Source of the DNA: Dendrophyllia cribrosa
Lineage: Eukaryota > Cnidaria > Anthozoa > Scleractinia > Dendrophylliidae
Direction of reading: 5' to 3'
Length of the DNA stretch: 64,000 nt
Assembly: GCA_024195265.1 (NCBI GenBank)
Contig: JAJLRJ010000006.1
Span: 3,034,501-3,098,500, forward strand
In this document: positions 53,607 to 64,000 of the stretch, piece after piece
How positions within the stretch are numbered: position 1 is the stretch's first letter
Layout of the letters: every line of letters begins with the position of its first letter
Translations under genes and position numbers: made by a program
Notes under the pieces: model-generated
What the model was told of the DNA's origin: nothing
Database searches by the model: none
Seen by the model: only the letters and a program-made list of their open reading frames with translations

Positions 53607-54806
53607 TCAGCCTTGTCTAACGGGAACTTGAAGCACTATAACTTGGCGATTTTCGGGGGGATGGCATTTGTTTATGTGACGGGTAAGACCAGGCGAGCTA
53701 TAAAATGTGCTAGAGCAATGTTTACAAGAGTAAATTTCACCTGTATGGATCCTTGCGTGTCGATCAAGGCTTCCCTTATTGGCAAAACCATTACCGCAAA
53801 CGTTACAAATAAATGTCTTAGGTCCCACTGCGTGGTTAAGAACGTGTTTAGCGCGGTTTGTTAGGCTACGGAAAACTTTTCCGCAGTATTGGCAGGGATA
53901 TGGTCGATCATCACTGTGATTGTTCATATGTTTCCTCAGGTAGGCCTTGCGTCTGAATGTTTTGTTACATACTTCGCACACAAATTGTCCTTGGCCGTTG
54001 CCTACCGGACTGGTCGCTCGCATCTCGGATTCTGCCGCTGTTACGCCGGTTTTACTCTCCTCAGCGCCGGTTTTCGGGCTATTTGCGAGTTGATCGCGCG
54101 GAGCCGGCGTTTGGGCCGGAGCTGGTTTCTTTTCGTGCGGTGAACGAGGTCGATGCCATCGGCGATGGGAAGCCAAGTTCGCCGGGCAGCTGAACACCTT
54201 GTCACACTCGGGGCATCGATATTCAGTGTGTTGAATTCCGCTACACTTGTGCTGAGCGAGCGAAAATGGATCTGTATATACCTCCTGACAGAGTTGGCAG
54301 ATAAACTGGGACTGGGGCAGCGGACCTTTGGTCTTCGGAAAATCGAACTTGTCTTGACAAATGGCAAACTCCTTATGCTCAAGAACTGCGGTTTTGCCGC
54401 CATGGTCTGTATGTTTTTCGTTGAGTGCTTCGCGTCCGGTCGAACTGCTGTCTTTATTTTTGCTTGGTTTGTCTCGGCTCTCGACCGGCGTCGGATTGGG
54501 CTTGAATTTCTTGGCCGGCGAATTTTCCTTTTCTTTTTCCACTTTAAAAGGCTTGAAAGCGCTTGTGGAAATGTTGCCGTTAGGCGTTGAGGTGAGCAAT
54601 GCACTTAACGAGGTTAACACCGGTGTTTTATCCGTCTTGGACAGCGATGAATGCATAATTTCTGAAACCGCAGACGTGGTAGAAAGCACAACGCTCTCAT
54701 GTCCACGATATTCAGGAACTGCATCGTAGTCTAAAGTTCTCTTTTCCGCTGATCCTGTACCACAGTGCGATCTCTTGTTTTTCTTCACCAGGAATGCTTT
54801 AGGCAT
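53607..54806 (-). CDS. INSM1: Insulinoma-associated zinc-finger transcription factor (INSM1-like), single exon
   Basis: 399 residues from ATG at 54806; the open frame extends two codons upstream without an ATG. The N-terminus MPKAFLVKKNKRS is a SNAG repressor motif (INSM1: MPRGFLVKR), which in other SNAG proteins recruits LSD1/CoREST. A Ser/Lys-rich linker follows, then C2H2 fingers at about residues 168-193 (FICQLCQEVYTDPFSLAQHK, diagnostic of INSM), 196-218 (YRCPECDKVFSCPANLASHR), 275-297, 303-325, 332-354 and 359-382. The finger spacing, including a ~55-residue gap after finger 2, is that of INSM. INSM factors drive terminal differentiation of neurons and endocrine or secretory cells. Intronless, as in vertebrate INSM1. 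INSM1 versus INSM2 cannot be separated in an invertebrate. Confidence 0.95.
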   Translation of the reverse strand: MPKAFLVKKNKRSHCGTGSAEKRTLDYDAVPEYRGHESVVLSTTSAVSEIMHSSLSKTDKTPVLTSLSALLTSTPNGNISTSAFKPFKVEKEKENSPAKKFKPNPTPVESRDKPSKNKDSSSTGREALNEKHTDHGGKTAVLEHKEFAICQDKFDFPKTKGPLPQSQFICQLCQEVYTDPFSLAQHKCSGIQHTEYRCPECDKVFSCPANLASHRRWHRPRSPHEKKPAPAQTPAPRDQLANSPKTGAEESKTGVTAAESEMRATSPVGNGQGQFVCEVCNKTFRRKAYLRKHMNNHSDDRPYPCQYCGKVFRSLTNRAKHVLNHAVGPKTFICNVCGNGFANKGSLDRHARIHTGEIYSCKHCSSTFYSSPGLTRHINKCHPPENRQVIVLQVPVRQG

Positions 54807-57800
54807 GATCACTCAGTCCTTTGTCAGCTCACCACCAGTAGTACTTTGAAAATATTTTTTCTAGGTCAACCAGGAACCGCAGTCGAATAACAAAAATAGT
54901 AATAATAAACACGAGCGTTGATAATTCGCACCGTTATCTGAGCACACACGACACTGTTCGCGCTCTTTAAGGTTATGAGTATGCTGAACTTCAGCGGCGA
55001 AATTTCTCCAGTCAGCTACGCTCGCGAGATGTCTACACTATCCGTTGGAAGCTGAAATGTTCTCGAAATCGGAAGCGCAAATGTTTTAATTGTGTCCGCA
55101 CCGGCAGCTGTGCGCGCGCGTATACGGTGGTTGTTAAGAGGTCTTACAACGTTTATTGAAATGTCACACACGCGAGGGCCTCCTCCCTTTGTTAAATATA
55201 TTTTTTGTTGTCATTCCCCACACGTGTTAGCTATTGTTTGTCTGACTGGTGCGCTGTCTTATTAACATTTCATTAAACCCGAGGGTGTGTCTTAGTCTCC
55301 TTGCTGCCCAAGCAGGAACAACGGTCTCAGATTTTCGCTAATATCCCTCAACGCCATGATAAAAATCTCCCGAGCGTATGCGGATATTGAATTGGGCCAT
55401 TTGCCCATAAAATCGCTCATTTTTTCGCAAAACAACCACAAAATAATGCCTTATGCAAATCGAAGTGTTTATGCATAAACAACAGTTTCCGGCAGAAACG
55501 GAACGTACTGTCTAATTACGCGGTAATTTGTAACACGTGGCCTTGATTGACAGCTGTCCTAAGACGATGGCCTTTCATTGGCTTCTTGGCAGTTAGAACA
55601 AACTATTTCATTGGTGGGGCTTGAATAGTCTCATGCCAGAACATGATTTACATTTTATTATTATTTCGAACAGCAAGAATTTGAACTCTTTATATGATCA
55701 AGCCAGAAAAGGAAAATCGAATGCCGGAACTAATGATAAAGAGTTTGAAGCAATTTATACAAATAGGAACCTCGCGAAAATAAAATATGCCCTAGGAAAG
55801 CCATTTTCGTTAAATTACAACCTTAAGATGCAGTAAAAATTCACTAAAGTCTCCTAAAGACCGGTTTTAAGCGATGAAGAAATTTCTGCACTGAAGCAGA
55901 TGTTTTAAACACCTAAAACGATTCTAAATAGATTAGAAAATTTACGTGCGCGAAGCCAGGTAGACTCGAAATTAAGAAAACGAAATAATTTTCTACATTA
56001 GTTAAATTTCAAAGCCGCAATGTTAGGCGTTATTAATTTATTTATTTTTCAGACGATGCGAACAAGAATGGCCAACTCGAACTCGAAAAAAATTGCATTA
56101 CTATGGATACTTATAGTTTATTTTGAGGGGAAAACAATAGCACAGAAAACATTTCGAATGCGCTTAGTTAAGAATAACCCTATTTTCGAAGAAAAACTCT
56201 TTAATCGTCGAATATGTACCCAGTCACCGTAAAAAGCGCAAAATATTTCCAAATGGACTGTAATATGTGAACTTGGACATTAAAAACTGTGTAGCAGCTG
56301 TGTTGTCCTTTTTGGTTTTTAATTTCCTCCCGCGCTCAAAATTCTCTTCTTCAGTTTCGGCTTTTTCAACGATTTGTATCTACCGATCGCAAAGTTATTT
56401 TTACACCCTAAATAGAGTTTCTTAAATGGGATAAAAATTTGCGCGGCGTAACAGCTTTGTGGGTACAGTTTCCACGGTGAATATTTTCCTTCCGTCGCAT
56501 TGGTTGAAATTTTTTCTCATTCAACTCAAGGTGTTTCTCCGAGGTAAAACTTGGGGTTCCTTTTAAACACAAAGTAAACATCCTTTCCAGGCATTGTATA
56601 TCACCAAGGCATCGCAATTAAGCCTATTGACAAACTGTCTTCGCAGCTTTTTCAATCTTCAAATCTATCGGCGCGAGCCTCGGATGTGAGCACACAGGGC
56701 CACTCAAGATTGGCCACATGATTTCAAAAGGCTTCCAAAGGAATTGTCTCGGAATCATCACGGTCGCTCTGACTACCAACCCCGAAACAATTTTATTTTG
56801 TGTTTTCTGTTTTAAAGACAAAAGAAAAAGCTTCAACTATTGAAGGCGTTACTTACATCAGGGAATGTATGTACGTAAGTCGAACACTTTGCTTCTCAAT
56901 AGAGAACTGTCGGAAAATATTCGCACTGAAACAAAGCACTCCATTATGAAAACAGTTGTTTAATCGCGACGCTCGCATTGCTCGAGTCGCTAAGGCTTTT
57001 TCAAACATAAAAGAGCATCGGAGTGTAGAGACGTGTAAAATAAATAATTTAGGTGAACTCACTCGAACAAGAATTACGAATAGGAGTCCGTGGATAATTA
57101 CAAAAACACAGCCATATCCGCGCAGGTGTAATCTTGAATAAATGAATACTATCTTCGTAAAGTATAATTAGAGAATTTATTGTACATTTCTCAAGACACT
57201 TTGCCGTGAATTTACATATGTATGGACATCATCTGCAAAGTTGATCGCCTCTCTCACGGTTTAAATAAAACGATAATAGAGCAATTTCAAAGCAACCTGA
57301 CGCCAGGCCAGAAGATCAATGAATCGACCACAGCGCCGTAGAGTAATTACTTAAAGTTTGTTCGCGGAGTTGCCAACTTAATCGCTCAGAACACAGATGA
57401 ATATGTTTTGTGAACTTAAAAGGACAAAAGGGCCAAGTGTAAATAGAAAATCGAAGGTAGCGATCGGAAATCTAAAGACGCAAACGCGACAAAACCTCAA
57501 GAATGCATGTTATGAATAACGCCGCAGGAAAGAAAGAAAAAAAAAATTAAAAAGCAAATCTTGCGCGCGCGCGCCTGAGTCACTAATTTCCCTTCAGGCT
57601 ATAGTTGAATTTTTCCGAATGATTGACTACGTTAAGACTTTAAACTAAGTTAAAATAAAAATAAAAAAGCTCACTTTCGGATAAAACAATTCCACTTAAG
57701 ACTGAATAATATGAGTAGAAAATTCGCTTCGCTTCGAGATTAAAAGATCGCCTCCCATTTATAATCAAATGATTTGTATGTTTGTTGCTAGGCTGATTAA

Positions 57801-60800
57801 GAAAATTTATTGCCGCTGGAAAAATAATTATCGAAGGCACTTTGTTGAGCAAATTTTCGTCTTTGGGAAAAATGTTTTGTGTATGATAACACGAAAAGGG
57901 TTTCTTCAAGCGAGATATTCGGGGGTTTATTTGTCGAATTTGCGTGCGAAACAATCTTCCTTCGGTACAATACAATGCTAAAGAATTTAGTCTCAAAACA
58001 GGATGAGTCGAGTCGAGTCGTGTTAATTGAGTTTTTCTACAAACGCTTACAAACGAAGCAAGGTTTTGTTATTCTAATCAACATCGCTAACGCATTCAAC
58101 GGCAACTCCAAACAGCTGTTCGAATTTGCATTTTAACAAATAAAACTCGACACAATTTGGTCTAAAAAAAAGGCATGGAATATGAAGAAAAAAGACAGCG
58201 TATTGCTAAACACCTTAAAATGCTCCTATAGCAACACGGACTCCAACACAAACGTTGATCACGGAAAGCTTTACACGAGAAAAATAAAATAACAAGCTTT
58301 AATTTGACTTCGCCAATGAAATTTCTAGCACAGGCAGATAAAAAGCCAGGAAGACAGTCTCCTAAATTTTGTGCGTGATATAGATATTATTAATCGCCGA
58401 AAATTAGGAAAGACGGTAGACATCCGGAGTCATCACGAAGATATGGGGCCCAAGCGTGGGGCATCATAAAAGCTATTCAATAGAAAGGGTAATACCAAAC
58501 AATATTTTTCAAGTCAAATGTAATGAAGTTAAAAATATCGAAGTCGTGCGCTGATTTAAAACAAAGATGAATACATTCGCAAAAGTGCCGCCCATGCATA
58601 GAAACGAGTACTAACTTAGAGGTTTTGAATCATTTATGCATCAAAATATTTTTTTATTTTCTTCAAGTGATATTGTAGAGGCCAGACCGGCGACCGCATC
58701 ACTAAGTGAGCTTTTAAGAAAATGGCTCAAAAGGAAATCATAAGGGGTGTGGGGACACGCGACCGTGCCACGCGACCGAACACATGACGCGCGACTTGTT
58801 ACATTCAACTGGCTTTTCAGTTCAAAAGACTGCATGACGTTAGGCGGGACTGTTATGAAAAAGAAAACTACTACAACACCTTTCTTAAGTTTTAATTGAG
58901 CGCCTGTTGAACCGAAAAAAAACACAGGAAAAATATTTGGTAGGCAAACTAATAAGTCGATTGAAATTGAAATTTTGAAAAAACTTTTTTTTAGTTCGAA
59001 TCCTTCATCTATTCACTGGCATTTTACTGTAGAAATAGCTTGTCATTTACGTCCATAAGCGTTACACGGAATAAAAACACAAGGACTTCGCTTCCGACGT
59101 ATTCTGTTTTCTGTAATCCTAAATTAAATTTACTGAACGAACAAGCGGTATATATTTACTTTTAGATGACAAAATTTCTCTGTCTCTCTCTAAAATGATG
59201 AATAACCTTTCTTTACAAAAAGTAATTGCGGTTTTAGTCATTGGTGTTGATTGTCGTTGTAAATATTCTAGCTGTCGAATACTTTGCCAAACGACGTTTT
59301 ATGATAGAGTACTTTAACAATTTTTTCTCCTAACGAGTATTTTTTTAGACTAAATACAATGCCGGCAGTTTAACATGACTGTTAGGCAAGACAGCTGCAT
59401 CATTTGTGTGAAACGTGCTCCCTTGTTCGTTGCCCTGTTGAAAGATTTCTCATTTTTCCGTTTTCGCGTTTTCTACTTTACCTTTTCTAATCCACTCGCT
59501 AATTCTTTCCGCAAAACTTACATTTTATTTGGAATTGAGAACTTTTTTAATACGTTCGCTATGCAATAAACTCATCGCATCATTTGCAACTATAAACAAA
59601 AAAAATGTTCTTTAACATTAAGCCTGTTAACTGACTAACGTCTCGTAATCTAACATATGCATTGAACTTTTGGCCTCATTTCCCCCAAACCTAATTCGTT
59701 CTCGCTTCTAAAAAGCGTTTCAAAATCTGACCAAATTTCGAATTCTTAATTTTTGCCAAAGAACAACCTAGCCTTACAATGCCGCTTTTTAAGGCTGTTC
59801 GATTTCCTATTCTAATCACCGTTCTTTTCAATTAAAGTTCATTAACTGCCACACGGTCTCTTAGCTACGAAAATGCGATTTTTCTTCTGACTTTTGGTAG
59901 AAACCTATAATCAACAACTTTGTCTCAAAAAGACTAGTTCCCGTGAAAATGATTCAGAATTTTACCTACATTTCAATAAAAAGGATCAAACGCGATCGTT
60001 TTCAAAATTTTAATCCTACTCTACACAATATCAATACCTTGACAAATAGACGGGTGACCAGTATCCAACAATATCAGACCCACCGGAGAGGTATCGGAAT
60101 AACAGCTAATATGCTGCGCTCATATACCCCTGACTCCAAGCAGTCATAGCTGATAAGATATATGCGAAATATTATTTCGAGGTTAGTTAAAAACTTTGAA
60201 ACTAGAAGTTAATTAGGATTCAAAAACTGTACGAAATTACAAAACTCCTAGCTCAAAAACATAGATAAAATTATTTTAGTGTCAAAGTTTTGGGGCTTAC
60301 ACAAAATACTTATATTAACCTTAGTTTTCAATGCGAAACGTTAATCTGACAATTGAAATGAATGTAGTTTAAAGATTTACATTTAAAGTAAATGAGCTTG
60401 AGATGGGTTTTCCTAAGGGAGCAAATTATTTTAACGAGGACGCGTGCTTTTACTTAACTATTGTCAGTTCCTTAACGTAAATCAAAGCCGTTGAATGGTT
60501 GTATGTCTGCACCAAACAAACTTTGCATGCCCGATCGATCATTAGCAGGGGAGATTTGTACAGGACGCAGTTATTTTACCCCAATACAAAAACAACAAAA
60601 GTCAAAAAGTCAAAAGAACAATGAGAGCGATGTATCCGTATTGCCTAACAGTTTAGCATGCTTTGTATTTGTCTGAAGAAACCTTCAACACACGTGCTCC
60701 CATGTAAAGACCACGCTCTCACTTAATATTGTTTAACCATCTATTTCTATTATGACCATTGTCAGTCGCCTTGCCATTGTCTCAGAGAGCTTTTTCAGAC

Positions 60801-62034
60801 AAGATTCTTTTCAACACAATAACCTTCGCACGCCATGTAAGCTAAGCCTTTGAGCTGAAACGATCAACTTGTTGTTTAAACTTTCAAAGTAAATTTTTCG
60901 ACTCGTGTTTATTTTTTACAGAGCACTGCTAATCTCACTTTGATCCAAGTTCCGATGCGCTTTACACTAATACCAAGCACTAACAACTTCAAAATCCGTT
61001 GATCCAAGCGGGTTGCGCCAAAACAATTACACAAGTTTGTCAACTAATTAAAAATCAACGGACGTCTCAAAACACGCGTGGACAAGGGTTGTGTGAGAGC
61101 TAAGGGCCGCGTTTAAGCAAACATTAGATTTATATCCATGCGTACATTTTGCAATTTCAAATAAAAAATGTGAAAATTTGTGTTTGTAATAACACTGAAA
61201 AGCGAAGTGTGAATGACTCGCGTGGGTCGTGTATTGAGAATAATGGGTCATCGAAAAAAGCGCACGGCACAAACAAAGGAGTTAATATTCATGACAAGCA
61301 GGCCAGGCCGACACGCTATCTTGTTAAACATCGTATTATTTTTGGCGGCAAAAGCCGCGTGGGCGCACGTTTTACACATGTGATGGAACTAGCAGTATAC
61401 AGCCCGTTTTGGCGGGAGTTTCTTTGTTAGCGTACAGGTTGAACACATGTCACATTATGAATGGAATTCCATTGAATCATTAACCTTTGGCGCCACAACC
61501 CGATAATTTACAACTACTTTTACTACACTATCGCCAAAAAAAGCGGCAACACTTGTTTTAACCCAAGCTTTCGCTTCTCTTGTTTTCGAACAAAAACTCA
61601 CCAAAAAGTACAGTTAACTGTCATTTCTACACTAGGAAATGTTCAGGCACAATTTAAACATAGCAATGTTAATGGCGTTTGCAGTTAAAATTTCTTCATT
61701 TATTGTCATGTTAATCGGCATTTTAAGCTTGACTCTAACCTAAACATACCATGAATGAAGAACTGAACGTTGCTGCAACATGTGGCCTTGGTTGAAGTGC
61801 TTAAAGCTAAAATCAATTAAATTATCAAAGAACCATTGAAACCGCGCTAAGGGGGCAAATAAAACAACAAAATTCCACCAGTAGGCACTTGTCGCTAGTG
61901 TTTAACAGTCGTTTAACTAAAGACAACACCTGTGAAGTATATCTGCTTTACTTTTAACAGCAGCCGAACGAGGCGCAATATCGAAAAGATAAAACATCAA
62001 ATTTGATTTTGCAAAATATCGAGAAATAAACAAC
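54807..62034. other. Repeat-poor non-coding domain upstream of INSM
   Basis: Presumed promoter and 5' regulatory side of INSM. E-box-like CACGTG/CACACGTG sites occur near 55217 and 55535. There are CpG-containing patches at 54900-55140, with alternating CG near 55111-55121 and CGCGCGCGCG near 57564. No gene, and none of the local repeat families was noticed. Confidence 0.5.
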
Positions 62035-62345
62035 ACCAAACAAAAGTACTGCTCGATAGCTTTCATTTGAATGGTCACACTTTAGGATTTCATCCACAGA
62101 CTCAAAAGTTAGAACCACCTTGTACAGCATAATAAACAGTACCACAGGAAAGTACTGCTCAATAGCTTTCATTTGAATGGTCACACTGTAGGATTTCATC
62201 TACAGACTCAAAAGGTAGAACCACCTTTTACAGCATAATAAACAGCACCACAGGAAAGTACTGCTCAGTAGCTTTCACTTGAATGGTCACAATTTAGGAC
62301 AGATTTCATCCACAGACTCAAAAGTTAGCACCACATTACAAAAGC
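62035..62345 (-). repeat. 106-bp satellite array 6 (about 3 copies)
   Basis: Same unit, minus orientation, ending in a copy with an insertion (TTTAGGACAGATTTCATCC). It bounds the repeat-poor INSM domain on the right. Confidence 0.93.
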
Positions 62346-64000
62346 GAAAGTTCGATTTTGAAAGTGAAAGCATTAAAAAAAATCACACACAGTTCAAAAA
62401 TTCAAAACTTGAGCTTGTTTTCGTTATATTAAGTTTATTTATTTTACCGCATATAGGTATGTCGCTCAATGTTGAGCATTTAAGACCGCTCTGAAAGAGA
62501 AAGGATATTAATAAACAGGTAGCAAAGTGAAAAATACAAGTTTGAAATGGCGCTTATTAGCGCAAAGTAATAAATGTTAATAAATGTTTGAAATTGTGTT
62601 TTTAAATACAGCCAGCGAGGCAGACAATGCTGTCTCTTTTGGGAGTTGATTTCATTGTGCAATTCAGTGTCCTTGGATAGAAGGAATACTTATGAAAGGC
62701 TCTTGTGGCTAGCGGTTGTGTGTAAGCGTACTCTTTTGAGCGAGTTGAGTAATTGAGTTCAATGATTTGTATCATTTACGCATCAAAAAGCAACATCTCA
62801 ACTGTAAAACGATTTGCTTATAATAATTTGTATTCTGGATGGATAGTTTTAGTGAATTGATGCGAGCTTTTAGAAAAACTAACAAAAATATAAGGTGTGC
62901 GATCGACGTGTACAAATCAACACTGAATAACGTAAACTTTGTCAAATAAGAAGTGATGGCATGGTTACTTTAAGTTGAAAGCTTTTTTACTTCAAAACAA
63001 TGCAATGCCCAACAGACATAAAAAACATATTTGCTACGGAATAAAACGAAGGAAGCTTAATTATATTAAGAGCTACAAATGATCAGTAATAATTTTAACC
63101 CGTTCAATAGTCGTTTAAAAAAACAACAGAAAATCTCTACAAGGAAACGCCCTAAGGCTATAAGTGAATTGAAAAGAATGGGGCTACCGATAGCTTTAAT
63201 TGTTTACGAGTTCGTTTTCCTTTGCTTGATAGCCGGACACTAATAAGGGGAAGTAAATAAAATATACATACGTACGACTGAAACAATTTCATGACAAGGA
63301 AAAACAACAGTTTAGTGCAATGAAAGAAGTTATTTGCAAGTGGTATGTCACTCGTCGTAAAGATTTCCACGAATAAACTGATTTCACATAAGACTAAGCA
63401 AATACAAGGCATAAAAAGCTACAAGTTGCTGTAAAACCAAAGACGACATGATCGCATGCATGTGGTGTAAAAGTGTTGAATACGCTTTTATACAGTTTAA
63501 GAAGGTGTTGTTTAGAAGTAGAAAAGAAGCGCAGAGATTTGTTTGCGCGCGGGTTTTGTTACCTCCTCGACGCGGATTGAACAAAAATAGAAATTGCTCG
63601 AAATTTTATGCTTAAAAAAGGTTAAGGAGAGAAAGCAAATCAAGATATCGCGCACCAGTAAGAATAGTTGTACCTGATACGTATAGTCAATGGACGCCAG
63701 CAACTAATGCTCGACTAAAGGGCGTTTAATAACAAAGCAGAAAACCGTGTACAATTTTAACCATTTTAATCCATTCTTTCGCATGTTTATGAAAAAAAAA
63801 AAAAGAAAGCCTCGAACAAAGGCCTGGCCACAAGTTCCTCGAAATTAACAGGTGTTAGCGGCGCGTAGCGCGCTTGATAATAAAGGGTGGAATCAAAAGA
63901 CAAACTAGCATAACTTTAAGTTTGAATACAGTAACATTTTCCGCTAAAATTGCTACGAACCAATTAGCGCGGAATTTGTCGCATCGTGAGAAATTCTTCA
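62346..64000. other. Non-coding AT-rich end of the window
   Basis: No gene, RNA or repeat family recognised. Confidence 0.5.

Noticed and set aside
54041..54604. 187-codon minus-strand frame and 145-codon plus-strand frame overlapping INSM
   Set aside because: Shadow frames of the INSM coding exon, which has clear SNAG and zinc-finger motifs.
1..64000. CRISPR arrays, operons or prokaryotic signals
   Set aside because: The spliced genes, SNAG/zinc-finger factor and repeat types are animal; tandem arrays here have no spacer structure.

Overview
This is AT-rich, intron-containing eukaryotic DNA packed with short inverted-repeat elements. The gene content is metazoan: a WDR25-type WD40 protein with N-terminal and WD40 blocks colinear with the human protein, an intronless INSM-type SNAG/zinc-finger factor, a rhodopsin-class receptor and an MFSD8-like transporter. 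The repeats (CAGGGGCGGATC-type and GGATAAATCACTATCC-type MITEs, Penelope-type hammerhead motifs, many foldbacks) suggest a cnidarian, most likely an anthozoan such as a stony coral or anemone. That assignment is inference and is not proven by the sequence.

Layout. (1) 1-5708 (+): a FAD amine-oxidase gene, almost complete, cut only at its extreme 5' end, in six exons. (2) 5.7-7.8 kb: intergenic, with a near-perfect ~190-bp palindrome and a MITE. (3) 7848-16643 (+): WDR25 in five exons; its introns hold a 2.17-kb TTAA-flanked element, a 1.27-kb element with 36-bp terminal repeats, a hAT-like MITE and arrays of a 106-bp satellite. (4) 16.6-20.1 kb: repeats plus an inverted pair of related exon-like sequences. 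(5) 20142-23986 (-): the 3' exons of an unidentified coiled-coil gene whose 5' end is uncertain. (6) 24-30.4 kb: nested DNA transposons. (7) 30440-31975 (+): a single-exon MFSD8-like transporter. (8) 32-36.9 kb: foldbacks, including a palindrome carrying a head-to-head pair of hammerhead ribozyme motifs. (9) 36975-37889 (+): a rhodopsin-class GPCR interrupted by one in-frame TGA in helix 6. (10) 38-46 kb: MITEs, minisatellites, the largest 106-bp satellite array and the 3' end of a LINE. (11) 46-62 kb: a long repeat-poor domain around the single-exon INSM gene (53607-54806, -). (12) 62-64 kb: one more 106-bp array, then plain non-coding DNA.

The genes do not form a pathway; they are independent loci separated by mobile DNA. 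The most unusual material is in the non-coding part: hammerhead motifs in Penelope-type remnants, a dispersed 106-bp satellite family present as short arrays in both orientations, and MITE families with GC-rich ends, mostly ~8-bp target duplications and internal arrays of one short motif (TATTTTTTTGGGT, GGTACCTTTTAGGG or CCCTATTCTAGAC). All exon boundaries come from reading frames, GT/AG sites and phase agreement by eye; no search or transcript data were available.
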